DNA from: Setophaga petechia
Lineage: Eukaryota > Chordata > Aves > Passeriformes > Parulidae
DNA length: 64,000 nt
Assembly (NCBI GenBank): GCA_024362935.1
Contig: JANCRA010000012.1
Coordinates: 1,984,001 to 2,048,000 of the forward strand
Reading direction: 5' to 3'
The notes beneath the pieces were generated by a model, which was not told where the DNA came from, did no database searches, and worked only from the letters and a program-made list of their open reading frames with translations. Shown here in pieces: positions 22,912 to 37,690 of this stretch (position 1 is its first letter; each line of letters starts with the position of its first letter). A program made the translations under genes and the position numbers.

Positions 22912-25900
22912 TTGCTATATAAAGCCATTCAAAGAGATGAGAAGAGATTGAGGACATTCAGGACTGTCCAAGATATTATGCAACTTTTTTACCTAAAACT
23001 CTAGGAAACACAGAATAATTGTCTTCTGACCATAAATCATTTGTTTATCTCAGTGTATGCAAGGACTCACCAGGACATATTTGAGAACTACATGGCATGA
23101 AGAGCTTGGGTGCACCCTGCCCATATCTGTCTTCACCATTAACTATTGTGAGATACTGAGCATCCTATTTATCCTACTTGTTCGATTTTTCCTGCTGTGT
23201 GGCACCGTTTGGTTAGGGTTTTGTTGTGCTTCAATCCCCCTTCCTTTTACCTTTTTGGGGGCAGGGGAAGGTTGTTAGTTTTGTTTTGTTGTTTAGGTTT
23301 TGATGTTTACGATGGGTTTTGTTGGTTTTGTTTTATTACTCCCAGAAAGATGTACTTATTTCAGCACTGCTGACTGCATATTTTTTGTCAGGTTTCAGGT
23401 AAGAGCCTGTCAAGCTGACAATTGACCGAGTGCCCTTCAGATGATACCAGACTTTTCTCATCAGCCTGCATGTACTGAATGGGAGAAGGCAGAGATGAGT
23501 TACAGCTGTCCATTTCAGACTCCACTCTGAGCATTTATTTCTTGCCAGGATGAAAACATGCCAAGCAGATACATACATACCTCTGTGAACTTCAGGAGTC
23601 AAAGGACACCAAGAGAAAGTGTTTTAGATAAGGAAACAACTTTGTTAATACTAGTAACTCACAAGTGCATCTACAGTCTCAGGAAAGAAAGATTTCTTCC
23701 CTTTCAACTCCAGAAGAATCCCTCTGCTATGGAACCACAAGAGAGAAGGGAAATGTGGAGCTCAGTGAAAGTTGTGCCCAAAAGGTAGTGGGGCTCATAC
23801 AAGGAAGATGATCAAAGAAAGCCACACACAATAAGAATCAATGCAGACTGTGATGTGCAGGAACTAGTTAAGCTGAAAAGGCTGTTTGCAAAAAAAGTGG
23901 GCATCTGAAGAGCCATCTATATTTCTAGGTGCTTTTGGACAAATGTTTCTAGAGTTTGTCCAGCCTTTCAAGCAACTCCTCTGTGTTAATAGGTTCCTGA
24001 GGCCAGTGAAAAGCAAATAAAAGTTCTTTGCCTCAGGTAACAGCTGCCTGGGGAGTGAGGCAGAATCCTGGTGAGTAAAGATAACCATCCTTAGAGTAAT
24101 TGTAAAAATGTCAAAAAAATGGGAAATGGTCCAGCTAACAGGCTTCATCCCAAGTACAATGATTGCTTTGCCAATGCCAAGAGAGCTTCTATTTGTGATT
24201 TTGCTCCTCTGTCTCCAGGCTCTTGGAAGTCCTAGACCATAGCCATAGTTCTCAGATATCATTACTGACATCTTGGCATTATGTTACTTCTTTTCTAAGC
24301 CTCCATTATTTTTCCAGATATGATATATTGCTAGAATAAAAATGAACAGAAAACAAGCAAACAAAATCAGTGTCACATAATCATAATTGAAATAACAGAT
24401 TGCAGAGAGAAGGAAGGAAAGAAACAATTTCCTATTTAGGGCATATATGCAATGTAGTTATTTTACCAAAAAAAATCCAATACTCAATGTACAAATCCAC
24501 AGCCAAAAGCAATTAGCTATAAGAATGTTCTGAAAGCATATAAATAATTTAAGATTTCTCAAACAAGACACATCTGCGTCCTTAACAGTGTCTCATTGGG
24601 ATTGTCATTATGTAACAGACATTAGTCCATTAACATTTAGTTAGCAGACACCTGAAACTTAAATGCCATTTTCTTCTCTGTCTAGCCGAGCTGCACATGC
24701 AGCTTATTCTGACCAATGTACTCTCAGGAGGATAGTTCATCTTGCTGAACAAGATCCTATTTGACATTGACTATTTCCTGTTTTTTTCCTGGAATGCAAT
24801 CAGCTGTGTGTTAATTAAAATTATTAAACAGGTTAAAAGTATATCAGGGATTTCCTAATATTGATTTCTATCACCTGTCAGGGATGAAACCCAACCTTCC
24901 TTCCAATGCTTTAGCTGGGGCTTAAACTCTGACAGTGAGGACAACACTCGGAAGAGGAGTTGTTAAATATCCATAAACCATTTTGTAGCTTGATTTCTTT
25001 TGTGTAGTCTACATCAAAAATGAACTAAGTCACACAACTGTACACACATAAGCACACACAGAGCTGTAGGCCACGCTTCAATTACCACAAAAAATTTGGA
25101 GAAGTATCAAGCAGAAACATCACTCTCAGAATCGTAGCTTTAAATTTTCCAAAGTATCCAAGGTAATGTTATTTCAGCCTTATGACCTTGTCATGTCTCA
25201 TCCTCTGATGTTTCTAGAATGCAAAACCATCTAATACAATTCACAACAAATGTTACGTTATTCATTAAAGTTTTACCTTGTGCCAGAAGGAGGGAAAGAC
25301 TACAAAGCAGTTACTGAGAAGCCTGATGTGCAAGTAAAAAATGCTTGAAATTCCTGAGTCCTTCAAGTCTGCACAGCAGTAATTAATGTACTGCAATCAA
25401 AGGATAAGTAATTTATAGGATTTTGCTTTCTTGTTTCTTTGCAATTGCAACAACCATTAGTGAGCAACTGATGTCCACTGAAAATTTACTCTGTTGCCAT
25501 GGTTATTTTAAGGCAATTGTAAAGCTACTAATCTCCACAGACATAAAACTATATTAATGCTATAAAACATTTAAGAAGTTGTTTTGGTTTACAATGTTTT
25601 ACAATCCGTTTATGGGTCACAGTTTTACTGAAAAGCTGACTTAAATTTGGAAGTAATTTAAAACACCTATAACCTATATACTCACTCCCATGCTTCCCAC
25701 TTTTTAAAAACCCTACTTTAGAGATCATTCAGACTGTTTGGGAGGTCAGCCCATGGAATCTTTCAGTATTAAATTTTCAGAAACTTATATACCAACGCCT
25801 ATACTAATTTTTATACCTTCATGGTTGTTGTGAAGGAGTATAACTGGACTTTTTTCACTGACCCTTGCCTAGGATACAAGGTTATTCACCTGGTTAAATG

Positions 25901-28900
25901 CACCATATTGGAAGCTGTTGATATCTAGGGCAGTAATTTACTTTTATTGAAGACAAATGAGGACAATTTTTTAATGGGAAAACAAGTCTTTATTAGAAGA
26001 ACTATATATTCTCTGAACAGCTGACCTCTCCATTCAAGGAGACTGGTGATGAGTGTTCTTCAGTGAGATATTTTTTTATAGGTGCTATTCTGTATTAATA
26101 TTAGGGAACACAGGCCAGTAATTGTTAATTGTTAATCCAGTAAGACTTGAGGCTACACATCTCAATTTCATCTACTGGTATGAGAAATTCACATTACAAA
26201 AACTGTCAGTAGAAATAACTATTAGTAGAATAATAACTGTCAGTAGAAATAATAACATTTTTAGTATTACTGAAATTTTACGGCTAATCTCAAAAAATTT
26301 CATTTTGGATCCCAGATACTAAATTCACGTAATGAGAGAGAATCTTTTTAGTTTGCTTTAAAATTTCTGAATTCTCAGGACCATGGAGAAGAGCTTTCTT
26401 TTGCAGCCAAACTCCTAGTCAAAAAAACCCAGATGGTGCAAAAGAAATTCTCCAAGAGTATTTTTAATCTTAAATTTTAAATGGTTTTTTTAGGGACCTT
26501 GCTGAAGACATCTGAATTCATGATATTGGAACGCTTAGTTATAGTAAGTGATGTGATGAAAAATGGTACATTAGACATCCTTCAAATTTTGGCACTATCT
26601 TCTCTATATAACTTAAATATATAATGACTAAAAGTCATATACACCAAACAATACTAATTTCTCCCTTCAGTTTCATAAGGAAGACAGTTAAATTCTGTTT
26701 AAAACTAGATAATTAAATTAGGTTTGCAACTGATTTTCATTATGGAAAAAACTACAAAAGTTTAAAAAAAAATTTCAAACCCAAGAGACATATTTTATAG
26801 ATGTGTTGTTTGGCTCAAAATTTCCAAAAATAAATCTTTCCAGTTTGTCACTGTACAGTGAGAGTAGCATAAAAACATAAGGCCACATTTTTTTTTATTT
26901 TGCAGCAGTTATTAAGGTTTTTAATATTTAATATGCTGGTTTGGTTTGAGATCCCTAAAAAGATACTATTTTCACAGCTGGGCAAACCAGACACCATTCT
27001 GCTTTGGGTGCATACTCAACCATAGTAATGACACTGTCCTGATTACCTGCTTGCCACAAAGGGGTTGTTTTTTATCTGATTTAAATGTCAGCCTATCGGA
27101 AGCTCATGGAGTGCAGGGACCTGTTGAGCTGCCAAGAGATGAAATCACACACCTTGAGCTGGCAAAAGACACGCCTGGCAAGCAAGCTGAACCCAGCAAT
27201 ACTAGTCTGAGAAAAAGACTCATACAGGAACAGCAGTTAAAAATGAAGGAAAGAAAAAGACCATCTTGCTTCTGGTGCTATTCAGAATATCAAAAAATAA
27301 GCTTCTAGAATTCACTTGAAGTTAGTTTTAATTGGTTGTCAAATTCATATGATTATGCCTGGGTATCCAAAGTCTAAGATCATGGCATTTAAAAATAATT
27401 CATAATCTTAAATTTAGTACCTAGATTCAATCATAGATTCAATGCAGTTGCTGGAACTCATGTAGTCATAGTTTCTCAGGTATTTAATATAAGCAGAGTT
27501 TTGCCAGCTTGTGAAGTCTCAAATAATAACCACAGAAAACAGCATTGTGTGCTTGCTTACCATCACAGACAAGTCAGATTTTTTAAATGTCAGTAAACCT
27601 AGTGTTCTCACTGATAACTACGATGCAATATGAAGACCTAACTGCTACCACTATTTCAAAGACCACATAAGCCCCCTAATTTGCTAATTGTAGCTCTACC
27701 TGCTTAAAATAATGTAATCATTCTTGCAGGTGGTTAGACAGGTGGTTAGAGGAAAGGCTGTTATTGCACTGGGTACCTGGCAGACATATACTGGAAAGGA
27801 CCTTGTATAGATTCTCATTTCCTTTTGCTGTTTCTCTGTAAAAAATCAATATTGCCTCTAGAAGTATTCAGAGCAGAGCAAATCCCCTTACAAAAAAAAA
27901 AATTGTCCACATCTTGGTGTGATTAAAAACATAGTAAAAGGCATGATAGTGGGGAATCTTTGCTTACTATAACTTGAGCAACTGCAATGAGACACAGCCT
28001 GTGCTAATTACTAATACTTGAACAAGCTTCCTTCACAGTTACATCTGTGTATTTATAAGGTAGTGTTAAGCCCTATGAGAAGAAGATTTAGGATTTGATG
28101 ATCCCATTGTGTAAAATACAGCAACCACTCTACATAAACTGTGCTTGGGATTTTTAATTCTATTGGATGATTCCATAAAAAAATGATTCACAGACTAATT
28201 CTCCCAAATACTTACAAAGACAAGACTCTAGATGCTGATCTTACAGAAACTGCCTGAGAGTTTCAAAAATTGCTTCAAGGAAGGATCCTATCTAAGAGAA
28301 AGAATACTTTGCCATTACCATGGCATCTCAGATTTTTGCTTCTTTCTCTTAAAGTAAAACCTCCAACATTTTGGCCCACTCAAATATTGCTGCTTTCTAT
28401 GCCCACATCATACCTCCATTGGAACAATGGTTTTATTACCCATCAAAACTAAAATCAGAAAAATAAAAGTATGACTTTTTATTTAGGAAAATATTGAAAA
28501 ACCTTTTCAGATTCTTAATTCTGTCTCTGCAGTTATCTGGAGCCCTTTCAGATTTGTTTCTTTTGAGGATAAGTTGACATATGAAGCATGTAGTTGCAAA
28601 CATTAGTTAAATAAAAAAAAATAATGCACATAAAATGCTGTTTCCTTGAATCTCATCTGATTTTTTGCTATTTCTACAGTCCAAGGAAGTATTAGGTCAT
28701 TTTGTAGCTGATTGTCCAAACTCATCTAGGCAGGAAAGCCTGGAGGAAGGTATCCCTGAGCTTCTTCAGAGGTGCCAACACACCCACTCAGTACAGCGCA
28801 TTGTACCTTGGCAGCACAACCTCCACAACCAGTAGAGCTTCCTCAGCACCACACGGGGTCAGGGCAAGGCAGCCACTAGTCCCAGTCCTGCATTCTCACC

Positions 28901-31139
28901 TGGACTCTGATCTCTGACAGCTTCATATGCAGTTCTGCAGAGTTTACATGTTTATTTTTCTGCAACCAGTGTGAATCCTCCAGGTACAAAGGTGCCAGAG
29001 AGTGTTCACCTTTCTTCACCTTCCTTCTTGCAGTGATATATATATATCATATGCATTCCAGCTTCAGCTGGAGTGGTCTCACCTGATGTTTATGCAAGAT
29101 CATACGTCCTTCCTGCCTGATATATTTCACATTTTGCCTTCTATCGCTCTTTTTCCACTCTCTTTCTCAGAATGAAATTTTTTGGTTTATTATTATAAAA
29201 TCTTGTTCTGATCATTGCACTGCTTTAATTTCTTGTTGCTTGTTTCTTTAGGTTCAACAAAATCATGTAATGGAGTAGCGCTCAGCTTCATAAAGAGTTC
29301 TTGAATAAATATAAATACAAGTAATCACCAAAATCATGGTGAGTTGATTTCTTGGGAAATATTCTCCTAAAATCTATCCATCTAATCTGATTTCCACTAC
29401 CTGAAAATCTGATGGACTTATTTGAATGAAAAGAATCGTGTTCATTGAGAAAAGCAAAGTCAATTATTTCTGATAGATGACTCACAACCTTTTGAAAAGT
29501 CTGTCCAGAAAACAATTTATTCACAGCATCATATTTATAAATTGTGTCCAGAGGCTAAAAAATTAAAGTTAAAAATAAAAATAAAAAAAAAAACCAAAAA
29601 AAACCAAACCAAAACAATAACAACCAAAAGAAAACCAAACCAAACAAAACAAAACCTAAAGTGCAAAGAGGCACTTGCAAAAGTCTGGTCATTGAGATTT
29701 TCTTTACAGATATAATCCAACAGTTTATAAAGGCTTCAAACTTTTTTATACAGACTCCCCACAGTTACTGTAAGCTCTATAAAAGAAGATCCTAATTTGC
29801 TCCAGTCAAGCTATGCATGAGAGCTAAAATCCACCTGTACACCATCTGTTCCAGGATTGAGAATGTGAAGTAATGAAGAACATTTAGAAGAGCAGGATAA
29901 TGATTCAAAACACCATGAAGAGAGCATCACAGTATCCATCTAAGTCTATAATGATCATTTCCTAATACAGTGACCTAAATCTAATCAGTGATGCATGGTA
30001 ATATATGAAAACACAGTCTTTAGCACCTGCAGCAATACATCTCGCCTGTGATATGCTGCAGGTACTAGACTCCAAGTCCCATTTAATTAATCACATTCTG
30101 CTTGTCTAAATATTCCCTCAGTGTTCATATAAACTGTTTATTTCTTCCATATCAAAAATTTTGCTGGCAAATAAGGAATTTTTCCCATTTACTTCTGCTG
30201 AACAAATTTCAGCTTTTTTTCTGTGAATTGTCATGTGTTAAAGTACAAAAATGAAATATTTTTTTCCAGAATTGCTTTATATCATGATGAGAAAAAATAC
30301 TCTTCAGCAATATATTTAAAGGTCTCTAAGTTTAATAGCACAATTCAAACAATAACCAGATTTGAACTTAGGATGTTGTTGTTCAATTCATATTTTCTAA
30401 TATTCCTTGATTATTTTTTAATCCCGTAGTAAAAATTTTTAAAGGTAAAGGAATACCAATCAAATGACCCTTCATACCAGAATTTAAAAATAGATTTGAA
30501 GAAAAGTCTTTATATTGAGAAAACTATCAATCAAAATCCATTTTCAATGAAAATCTTTTTGTGGCTTTTCATTAAAAATTCTCAATTTTTTTTCAGCAAA
30601 AATCTAAAAAGTTTAAAATTTTTTTAAAAGTGTTTTATCGAGATTATGTAAATTAATATAAAATTGTGTATGTTTAAAAAAAAAGAAATCTATTTGCGTG
30701 GATGCACCTCAGAAAACAAGAAAACAAATCTCATCCTTTTATGCTCAAGTTTTCTAGACCAAATTGCAAAACATTGAGCTATCTTGGAGTGAGCAGAATA
30801 AACTTTGGAAGATTTCTTGAACTACACACATCATCTAACCCTCCAGCTATTTACTTACTTATTAACAATTTTAGAATCATTAGGCAACTTGTGAGAATTT
30901 TTACCAGAAATTAGTACACAGAATAGAGACATGAAACTCATGGAGGCCATTTTTCTGGCCTTCTTATAGTACTCAGGGAATGTATTATTGAACTGTGAAA
31001 GATGTTTGCTAGTTCCTATGACAGTAACCCACTTCATATGAATGTCACATGTGCCATATGAATTTTCACTCTTCTAGTGTTGTGCAATATAATGGAAGTT
31101 ACTGAAACAAATCCCTTTTCACCATAAGAAAATAGAAGA
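22912..31139. other. Intron without recognised genes; several low-complexity tracts
   Basis: Holds a G/T-rich patch (about 23220-23340), a direct duplication AACTGTCAGTAGAAATA (26201-26217 and 26236-26252), a short TA run at 29037-29048 and an A/C-rich tract at 29556-29660. Open frames at 23864-24271 (minus) and 26946-27308 (plus) have no recognisable protein features. Confidence 0.45.
29556..29660. repeat. A/C-rich low-complexity tract
   Basis: A run of A with interspersed CC and C (AAACCAAACC-type units). Simple sequence. Confidence 0.8.
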
Positions 31140-31530
31140 ATGACATGGACCTGTGGGAGTGAAGCAAGTCCAGAGCAGACCATGAGGATGTTCAGAGGAC
31201 AGAGCACCTCTCCCATTGAAGGCAGCCAACAAGAGAGCTGGAGAAGAACATTTAACAAGGGCGTGTGACAGCACAAGGGGGAAGGCTTTAAACTGAAAGT
31301 GGATAGGTTTAGATTAGAGATTGGAAAATATCTATTCCCTGTGATGCTGATGAGGTTGTCTGGAGAAGCTGTGGATGCCTCATCCCTGGAAGTGTTCATG
31401 GTCAGGTTGAATGGGTCTCTGAGAAGCCTGTTCTAAAACCAAATATCCCTGCCCACGGTAGGGGAGATGGAACTGGGTGATATTTATGGTCCTTTCCAGG
31501 ATAGGCCTTTCTATGATTCCATGATAAATT
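31140..31530 (+). mobile_element. CR1 LINE fragment
   Basis: It begins near GTCCAGAGCAGACCATGAGG and AGAGCACCTCTCCCATTG, skips part of the body, and resumes with GGATAGGTTTAGATTAGAG. It then runs into the 3' end GGTCCTTTCCAGGATAGGCC and TTCTATGATTCCATGATA. This is the standard avian CR1 3' architecture with internal deletions. It is antisense to GRM8. Confidence 0.82.
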
Positions 31531-34500
31531 CATAATTTTATTCTTTACTGAGAAATCCAAGGGTGTGGTTTTCCTGGTATTTTAGTGTTTGGTTTACATG
31601 CAATGAATTATCAAATGTAGAAAATATATAATAATCATCAAAATAAAAAAATAATAAAATTTTATCATTTCCATAAAATTTTTCAAGTGCAAATAAAAAA
31701 GCCTTTCCCTGATATTATCTTTTAATGTCAGCATATTTAATACCAAATTGCAGAAATAGGCACATAAAAATCTCACAGAAAGGCCAATAAAATATGTCCT
31801 AGTTAGACAGGCTTCAAAATTCAACATGATGGTTTGTTAAAATTTACTGCATATTTCCTCTTTCCAAAAAGATACTGCCAGCATAGTGCTACAAAGACAT
31901 TATATTGGTTTCTGAGCACAGTTTCAAAGACATCCTGTAGAGTTTATCTGTGGGTATAATAAGGGACAAAGCAGAACTCCTTAGACTGTGCTTTCCAGGG
32001 ACTGCCAAATAAACTGATTTTTTCTTCCTGGTAATGGCATTAGCAGGGAAAAGAATAAACAGGCTTTCTTGGAGCTTTAAAGGCCAAAGAGTTTTATACT
32101 GAGACTAGAATGCACTTCAATTCAGTGCAGAGAAGAGGAAAGGGAATCCATGTATACATGGAAATGACTGATATTTATGTTCAGCCTATGCTATGCCGAC
32201 TGACATCCCTGTTCATTGATCTGCATATAGATGAAAGATGGCTTTAAACCACAGCTGAACCAAATGGGTTGTGAACAGAAACAGAAAGACTAGATAAACT
32301 ATCCAAAAAATGTACTGTGATACAACACATGCATTAGAGTTTAGAATAGGTGTGTATTCCCCCAAATTGTTATAATGGATAAATGAAACTGATGAAGTTA
32401 TTATCTTCCATCAGAAGTTTGTCAGAATACAGAATTCATGATAAACCAGTTTCTAATAAGGAGCTGTTTCTCATTTGGCAGCACAGACTTTATCATCACA
32501 TGGTAGCAAAACCTGATTTCATAACCAACTCCAATCTGTAGACAATGCCAAGTTCACTGAAACAGAAAGGTCAAATACAGTTATTTTTTTGCATCTAGCT
32601 CTCCATCTCAAATTTGTTATCAGAAGTTGTTTATCTAGGCAAAATGATTCTCCCTTTTTTTTAACCTCTGTTTCTTTTCTAAGACCAGTTAAATGTCTGC
32701 TATTTAAAAATGAAAGCCATGATTTTTGGTGAGCTTTTTTTCCATGCTTCCAGGGGAGGCAAATTAAAAAATATTTGCTACAGATTGAAAAACACGTGAA
32801 GAAACACTGCCTATTTTACGAATAAGTTGGAAGTAACTATAAAAGGAAGAAGAAGCAGAAAGGTAAAAAATTTCCCTATACACTTAGGACAGTATTAATT
32901 GCTTAAAGACAAATATTTCAAATTATACTGGATATCTCCACATTTTGTAGTCATTTTGTATTCACATTGATTTTATCCCAGACAAACCAACTGTCTTCAT
33001 TCTTACATTGAAAGTTGTAGAAATTAGGACAGAATGATACAATATCTACTTCCATCCTTAATGCCTTTTTACAAATATTTATGTTCTAAAAGACAAATCA
33101 TGTAACTAAAGCCAATAATTTTTCTGTGAAAGGGAAGCAAGAAAGCTGCAATAAAGGATGTAGCCAATAAAACTATTCTGTCTTTTAAAGTTTTTTTGTT
33201 TTCATTTGTTTTCATTTTCTTTTAATTGATTTTTTTTTCCTACAGAAATAAGGAAGTTGCTGTTTCACCTCCACAAAAAATATGCATAATAAATAATTTT
33301 TATCAAGAAATTTTAAGAAATATGCTAAAAATTAAAATTAAAAATTAAGGAGAGTTATTTAAGCATTCTCTTTTATGAAATATTAGCTCAAGCTGTTGAA
33401 AGTTCAGCTAATATATGAAAACATTTCTCATACATATTAAACAGATTGAAGATGCAGTTCATGAAAGTTCATGAAAGACTCTTGCTCAATATCAGGTAGT
33501 TCAGGATAAGAAGTGTCATGATTTTAATTTAGGTAAAAAACCTAAACCTCAACATTTTAAAGTAAGAATGTTTTATTAAGTCCCAAGTTTTTCATCTGTA
33601 TCCACAATGCATATTCATCATATTAACCAATTCATTAACCTAAAGGCCTTCAGTAATCTTGAAGTCAACACAAGCTAATTTTCCTTTTCATTTATTGTGA
33701 TTTTAGTTTAAACACAGTCGAACATCTTGTATATACATATAAATTTTGCATTTAGAACAAACTATAATCCATTGTACAAAACTGTGGTTGACATAATTCA
33801 AAGTACAGATCAGACACTAACCTGAGAGATCATTAACATACAAAACATTAGCTAATAAAATTATTTTTGCTGTCCTCCTGTTAGTACCCAAAACGAAATA
33901 ACCATTGTTTTGGGGTTTTCTTACTCATGCTTGCTCCTTACTTAATTTTCTGTTCACCTGGCAAATATTAAAATTTCAGAATTACAAGACATTTAACTGT
34001 GAAGCTTTAATATATTATTGAAAATATCTTTTCCCACAGAAAGTACCTATAAAAGAGGTGGAGTGAAAGTAGCAGGGGAGATACTAGCATGCACTTTCCC
34101 TTGTTCTTGCTGAACATTTCTCCATATCTCAGCTGTATTGTCGTAAGGAACTTTGCTTTCATTTTATATCCTACACTAAAACAGCTGGCCCAAAAGTATT
34201 ACCATGAAAACTAGCACATTTTTAACACACCTAGACTTCTACCCAAGGAAGTTAGGCAATTGCCAACTTCCCACATTTCTGTCATCTCTCCGGCCATTCT
34301 ACAAGGTACAGAACCTATGACATTAGGGGCATACATGTAAGCTCAGACTAAATATTTATGAGTCTGAAATACCATTTTCAGAAAGGATTCAAATGGCAAA
34401 ATGTAAGCCCACTGAAAGGAGGGATTTAGTTTGCCTAACTTATTTAAAACACTAAAGACCCCTTCAGTTTTACTCTGGTGTCTCAAGTCAAGCTGCAGGA

Positions 34501-37500
34501 AGACACTTTGCTGAGCTCACATTTTTACTACATGGAAATAACTTCCAAGCTCAAACTCTGATTTACCTTTGTTTGCCTTAAAAAAAACCAAAACAAATTG
34601 AATTGAAGAATAAATTAGTAAAATGGTAATGCATTTATTTTATACACAGCAAACTTCCTACAAAATTAATTGCTGATGAATGGAAATAACCAAATGGATG
34701 CCTAAGCAATTCTTAATCTGCTTATAATTGAGTTAATCTAGTTAAGTGAATTCACTTTTACTTTATAGCAATGGAAACCTATTTCCTAGCTGGAACACAG
34801 CTGTTCAAGTGATTTACCAAGCTTGAGATGTAATGTCATAGGATGCACTCCATTCTTCTCTTTTAGCTAAAGACATCCTGCTGAAAACATCATCTTATAA
34901 CAAAAGCAGTGAAATCATACCCATTTTCATTATCATTGGCTTCTACTTGAGCAACTTTCCACTGGAAGTGTATGCCACTGGGGAACATTCTGTAAGTGTC
35001 TATACCAGAAATTCCTTTAGAAATGCACACCACAGAGAGCTGGAAGAGGTATAAACATCCACTCAGCAGATCAACACAGATAAGAGATATAAGAGATATA
35101 TATAGCTTTCTAAGAGAAAGATATTTTGAAAGTGGCCCTGAGCAACAAGGACTAAAAGAGAGGTGGCATCCTGCCTGACAAGTACCAGCATACTTGAACA
35201 TGTGACTCCTGCCTCAAATCCATAGTGATGTATGGGAGCATGCTCCTTAGGCAGAAGTCTGATTTTGGTTAAGGAATTCAAGGAATGGGAAAATGCTCTT
35301 GTTCTCCCAGCCTTGTCCAACCAAGCACAGCAAGATGAACCTTCTCTCCTACTGAGCAGGCAAGTCCTTTGCAGTCTACCCATCCTGGCTCCACAAGTCC
35401 TATTTACAAGTTTCTGGCAAACTGCTGGTGTTTCCTCAAGATCAGTTCTCCTCCTCTTCACCTGTGGAGACATTGTACTTTCTTTTTCTGCCCCATTTTC
35501 AGCTTTTACCTGACTGCTTCCCAGGTCAACTTTTTTCTTGCAATTAGGGACTTATAAGCAATTTCATAGTCTAAAAATATAACATTTAGCACTTCTAGTT
35601 TCAGCTTGTCTAGCTTCAGCATTCAAAGCCTGCTATGCTTGCAAGATTACAATAAAATTAAGTTCCTTTTTATCAGGGTTTATTTCGTCATGAGACAAGA
35701 AAGAATACAAAAGACCTCTTTAATTTTTATTAGATAGAATTCTCAGCTTTCTCATTGTACAAAGTGCTTGCTAAAATCTTGTAGCACTTCTTTTAATGTC
35801 TGCAGTATGCAAGCACCATTTTTAAACAATGACGACTAGAAATGGATAATGACTTTCAGTGATAACACTCAAATGCCAAAGACAGTAAGTTTAATTACAC
35901 TTTTCATTCTGCTATTATACACTCAGAATCACATTTGTTTCCTCACCAAAATTCTCTCCAATGAGCTGAGAATCAGATGATTATCTGCCCTGTGTCCTAA
36001 ACTGATTTCTGGTTCCTCACTCCTTAGGGCAAAATTTTATGTTCATTAATTATTATTCTATTTTTTAAAAAAAGTCTAGAATGAAAAAGAATCACAAACA
36101 AAACCATAAAAGGAATTGAGGTAATTTGATTTTTTTGTAATTTTTTTCTTAAGCGTACAGAAGTTGATAAATCATTAAGCAATGTTAGCAATGAAGCAAA
36201 ATTCCTAATTGATTAATGTCCTGGTAAAGAGAGAGAAATGTGTCTTTTTATATCAAAAGATGCATAAGCATATTGCAAAAATGTTGATGAACTCATTAGT
36301 TTGCTTTCTTGAAAAGTGCTGTTAACCATACCAAAATGCAGTGTAATGATTCCACTGATGCATAATAGAAGAGAAAATAGAGAAAGGGGGAAATACAGAT
36401 ACACCTGTTCAATGCCCAAGGTGACTGCTTAGATACTTTTGATTCTGTTAGAGCATAAACAAAAATTCCTTCAAGCATGATTAGGTTTGCCCTCACTTTT
36501 GCATTTTCCTGTGAAATATAAACTAGCTTTCCTTTACATGTTTTATCTGGACTTGCAGTGAGGGAGTGTTAAAATAACAACATTTTCTTTGATCAGAAAA
36601 GTGCAAAGAAAATTAAATTAGTAGGAAACACTAAATAAAATCTTCTGATTCATTTGAAAGTCTTCCAGAAAAGAAAATAGGATCAATTATCAAATGATTA
36701 AAAATGTCCTATACATTACAGCCTAGGTAGGAAATTATCAAAGGGAAGCCTTTGAAGAAATCTGCCTCAAAAATGTGTCTGCTGGGCAGAAGAGGCATTT
36801 TCATCTGTATGGCATATGATGAATTAGTTAAGGGAGCATGCACTCAATCAGTATGGGTAGGATTCATCACTTCACTTAGCTATTTTTAATTGTTATATAT
36901 AAAGTGGAAAGAGATAGCCAGTGTGATTCATGTTATTCTAAAATTGGTTTTAATGCAAGTGGGTGAATACCACTCTGAAATTTCCTAAATTTTTGATAAG
37001 TTGTTGAAAGGTTTTAAATGGCTAAATTAAACTGAATGCCTGGTTTTGCTGTTAAAGTTAGGTGAAACAAAACTAGTGCCTTAAATATTTCAGATATGCA
37101 AAATAAGTTTTAAAAAAGCTCATTAGACCTACATCATGGCTAATTTTCTCTCAGCAAAAAAAAAAGCCCAGCCTGAAAATGATAAAAATTAATCTACTTT
37201 TGAAATAAAAAGCTAATTTGAATTATTCAAATAAATTTTTTTTCTACAGTTGAAACAGAGGTCTTCCATTCAGGAAGATAAGGTTCAAGCATACTATATT
37301 TTCTGATTTCTTTTTATAGGATTTAATTTCAAGATGGTATTTTGAACTGAGCAACCTCCTTATCAGTTAAAGACTTTCCTTCATTATATAGAGCAGTAGT
37401 TATCACAATGTGAAAAATTCTAGTGTTGGTAATCATTAATGACAAATCCCAATTTCATGGTTGCTATTCATTTTTCTTTTCCAATTCAGCAGATTCCCCC

Positions 37501-37690
37501 CAGATATTTACTTTGCTTCTGAAAACCAAAGTTATTTTTCAGTGTGAGAGATACTTGGGCCCACAAGTATCTATTTGAGTCAAAAGGCAAACTTTCCTAA
37601 TAAAAAGGCTAATAACAACTGAAGCAAAATGGTGCTGCAGTATATATTTCATATTCTCACTATACACTGCAAAAAGCTGCAGATTCCAAA
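31531..37690. other. AT-rich intron, nothing recognised
   Basis: No exon or confident repeat was found. Minor tandem duplications occur, such as AGTTCATGAA twice near 33457-33477 and AGATATAAGAGATATA near 35085. A GC-richer patch at 35200-35520 has no recognised identity. Confidence 0.4.

Noticed and set aside
23864..24271. 135-codon open frame on the minus strand, with a 44-codon plus-strand frame at 24108-24242 ending in a hydrophobic run
   Set aside because: Neither resembles a protein I know; the hydrophobic end alone is not evidence of a gene.
26946..27308. 120-codon open frame on the plus strand
   Set aside because: No recognised protein, no matching exon signals. A lost retroelement piece is possible but cannot be supported.
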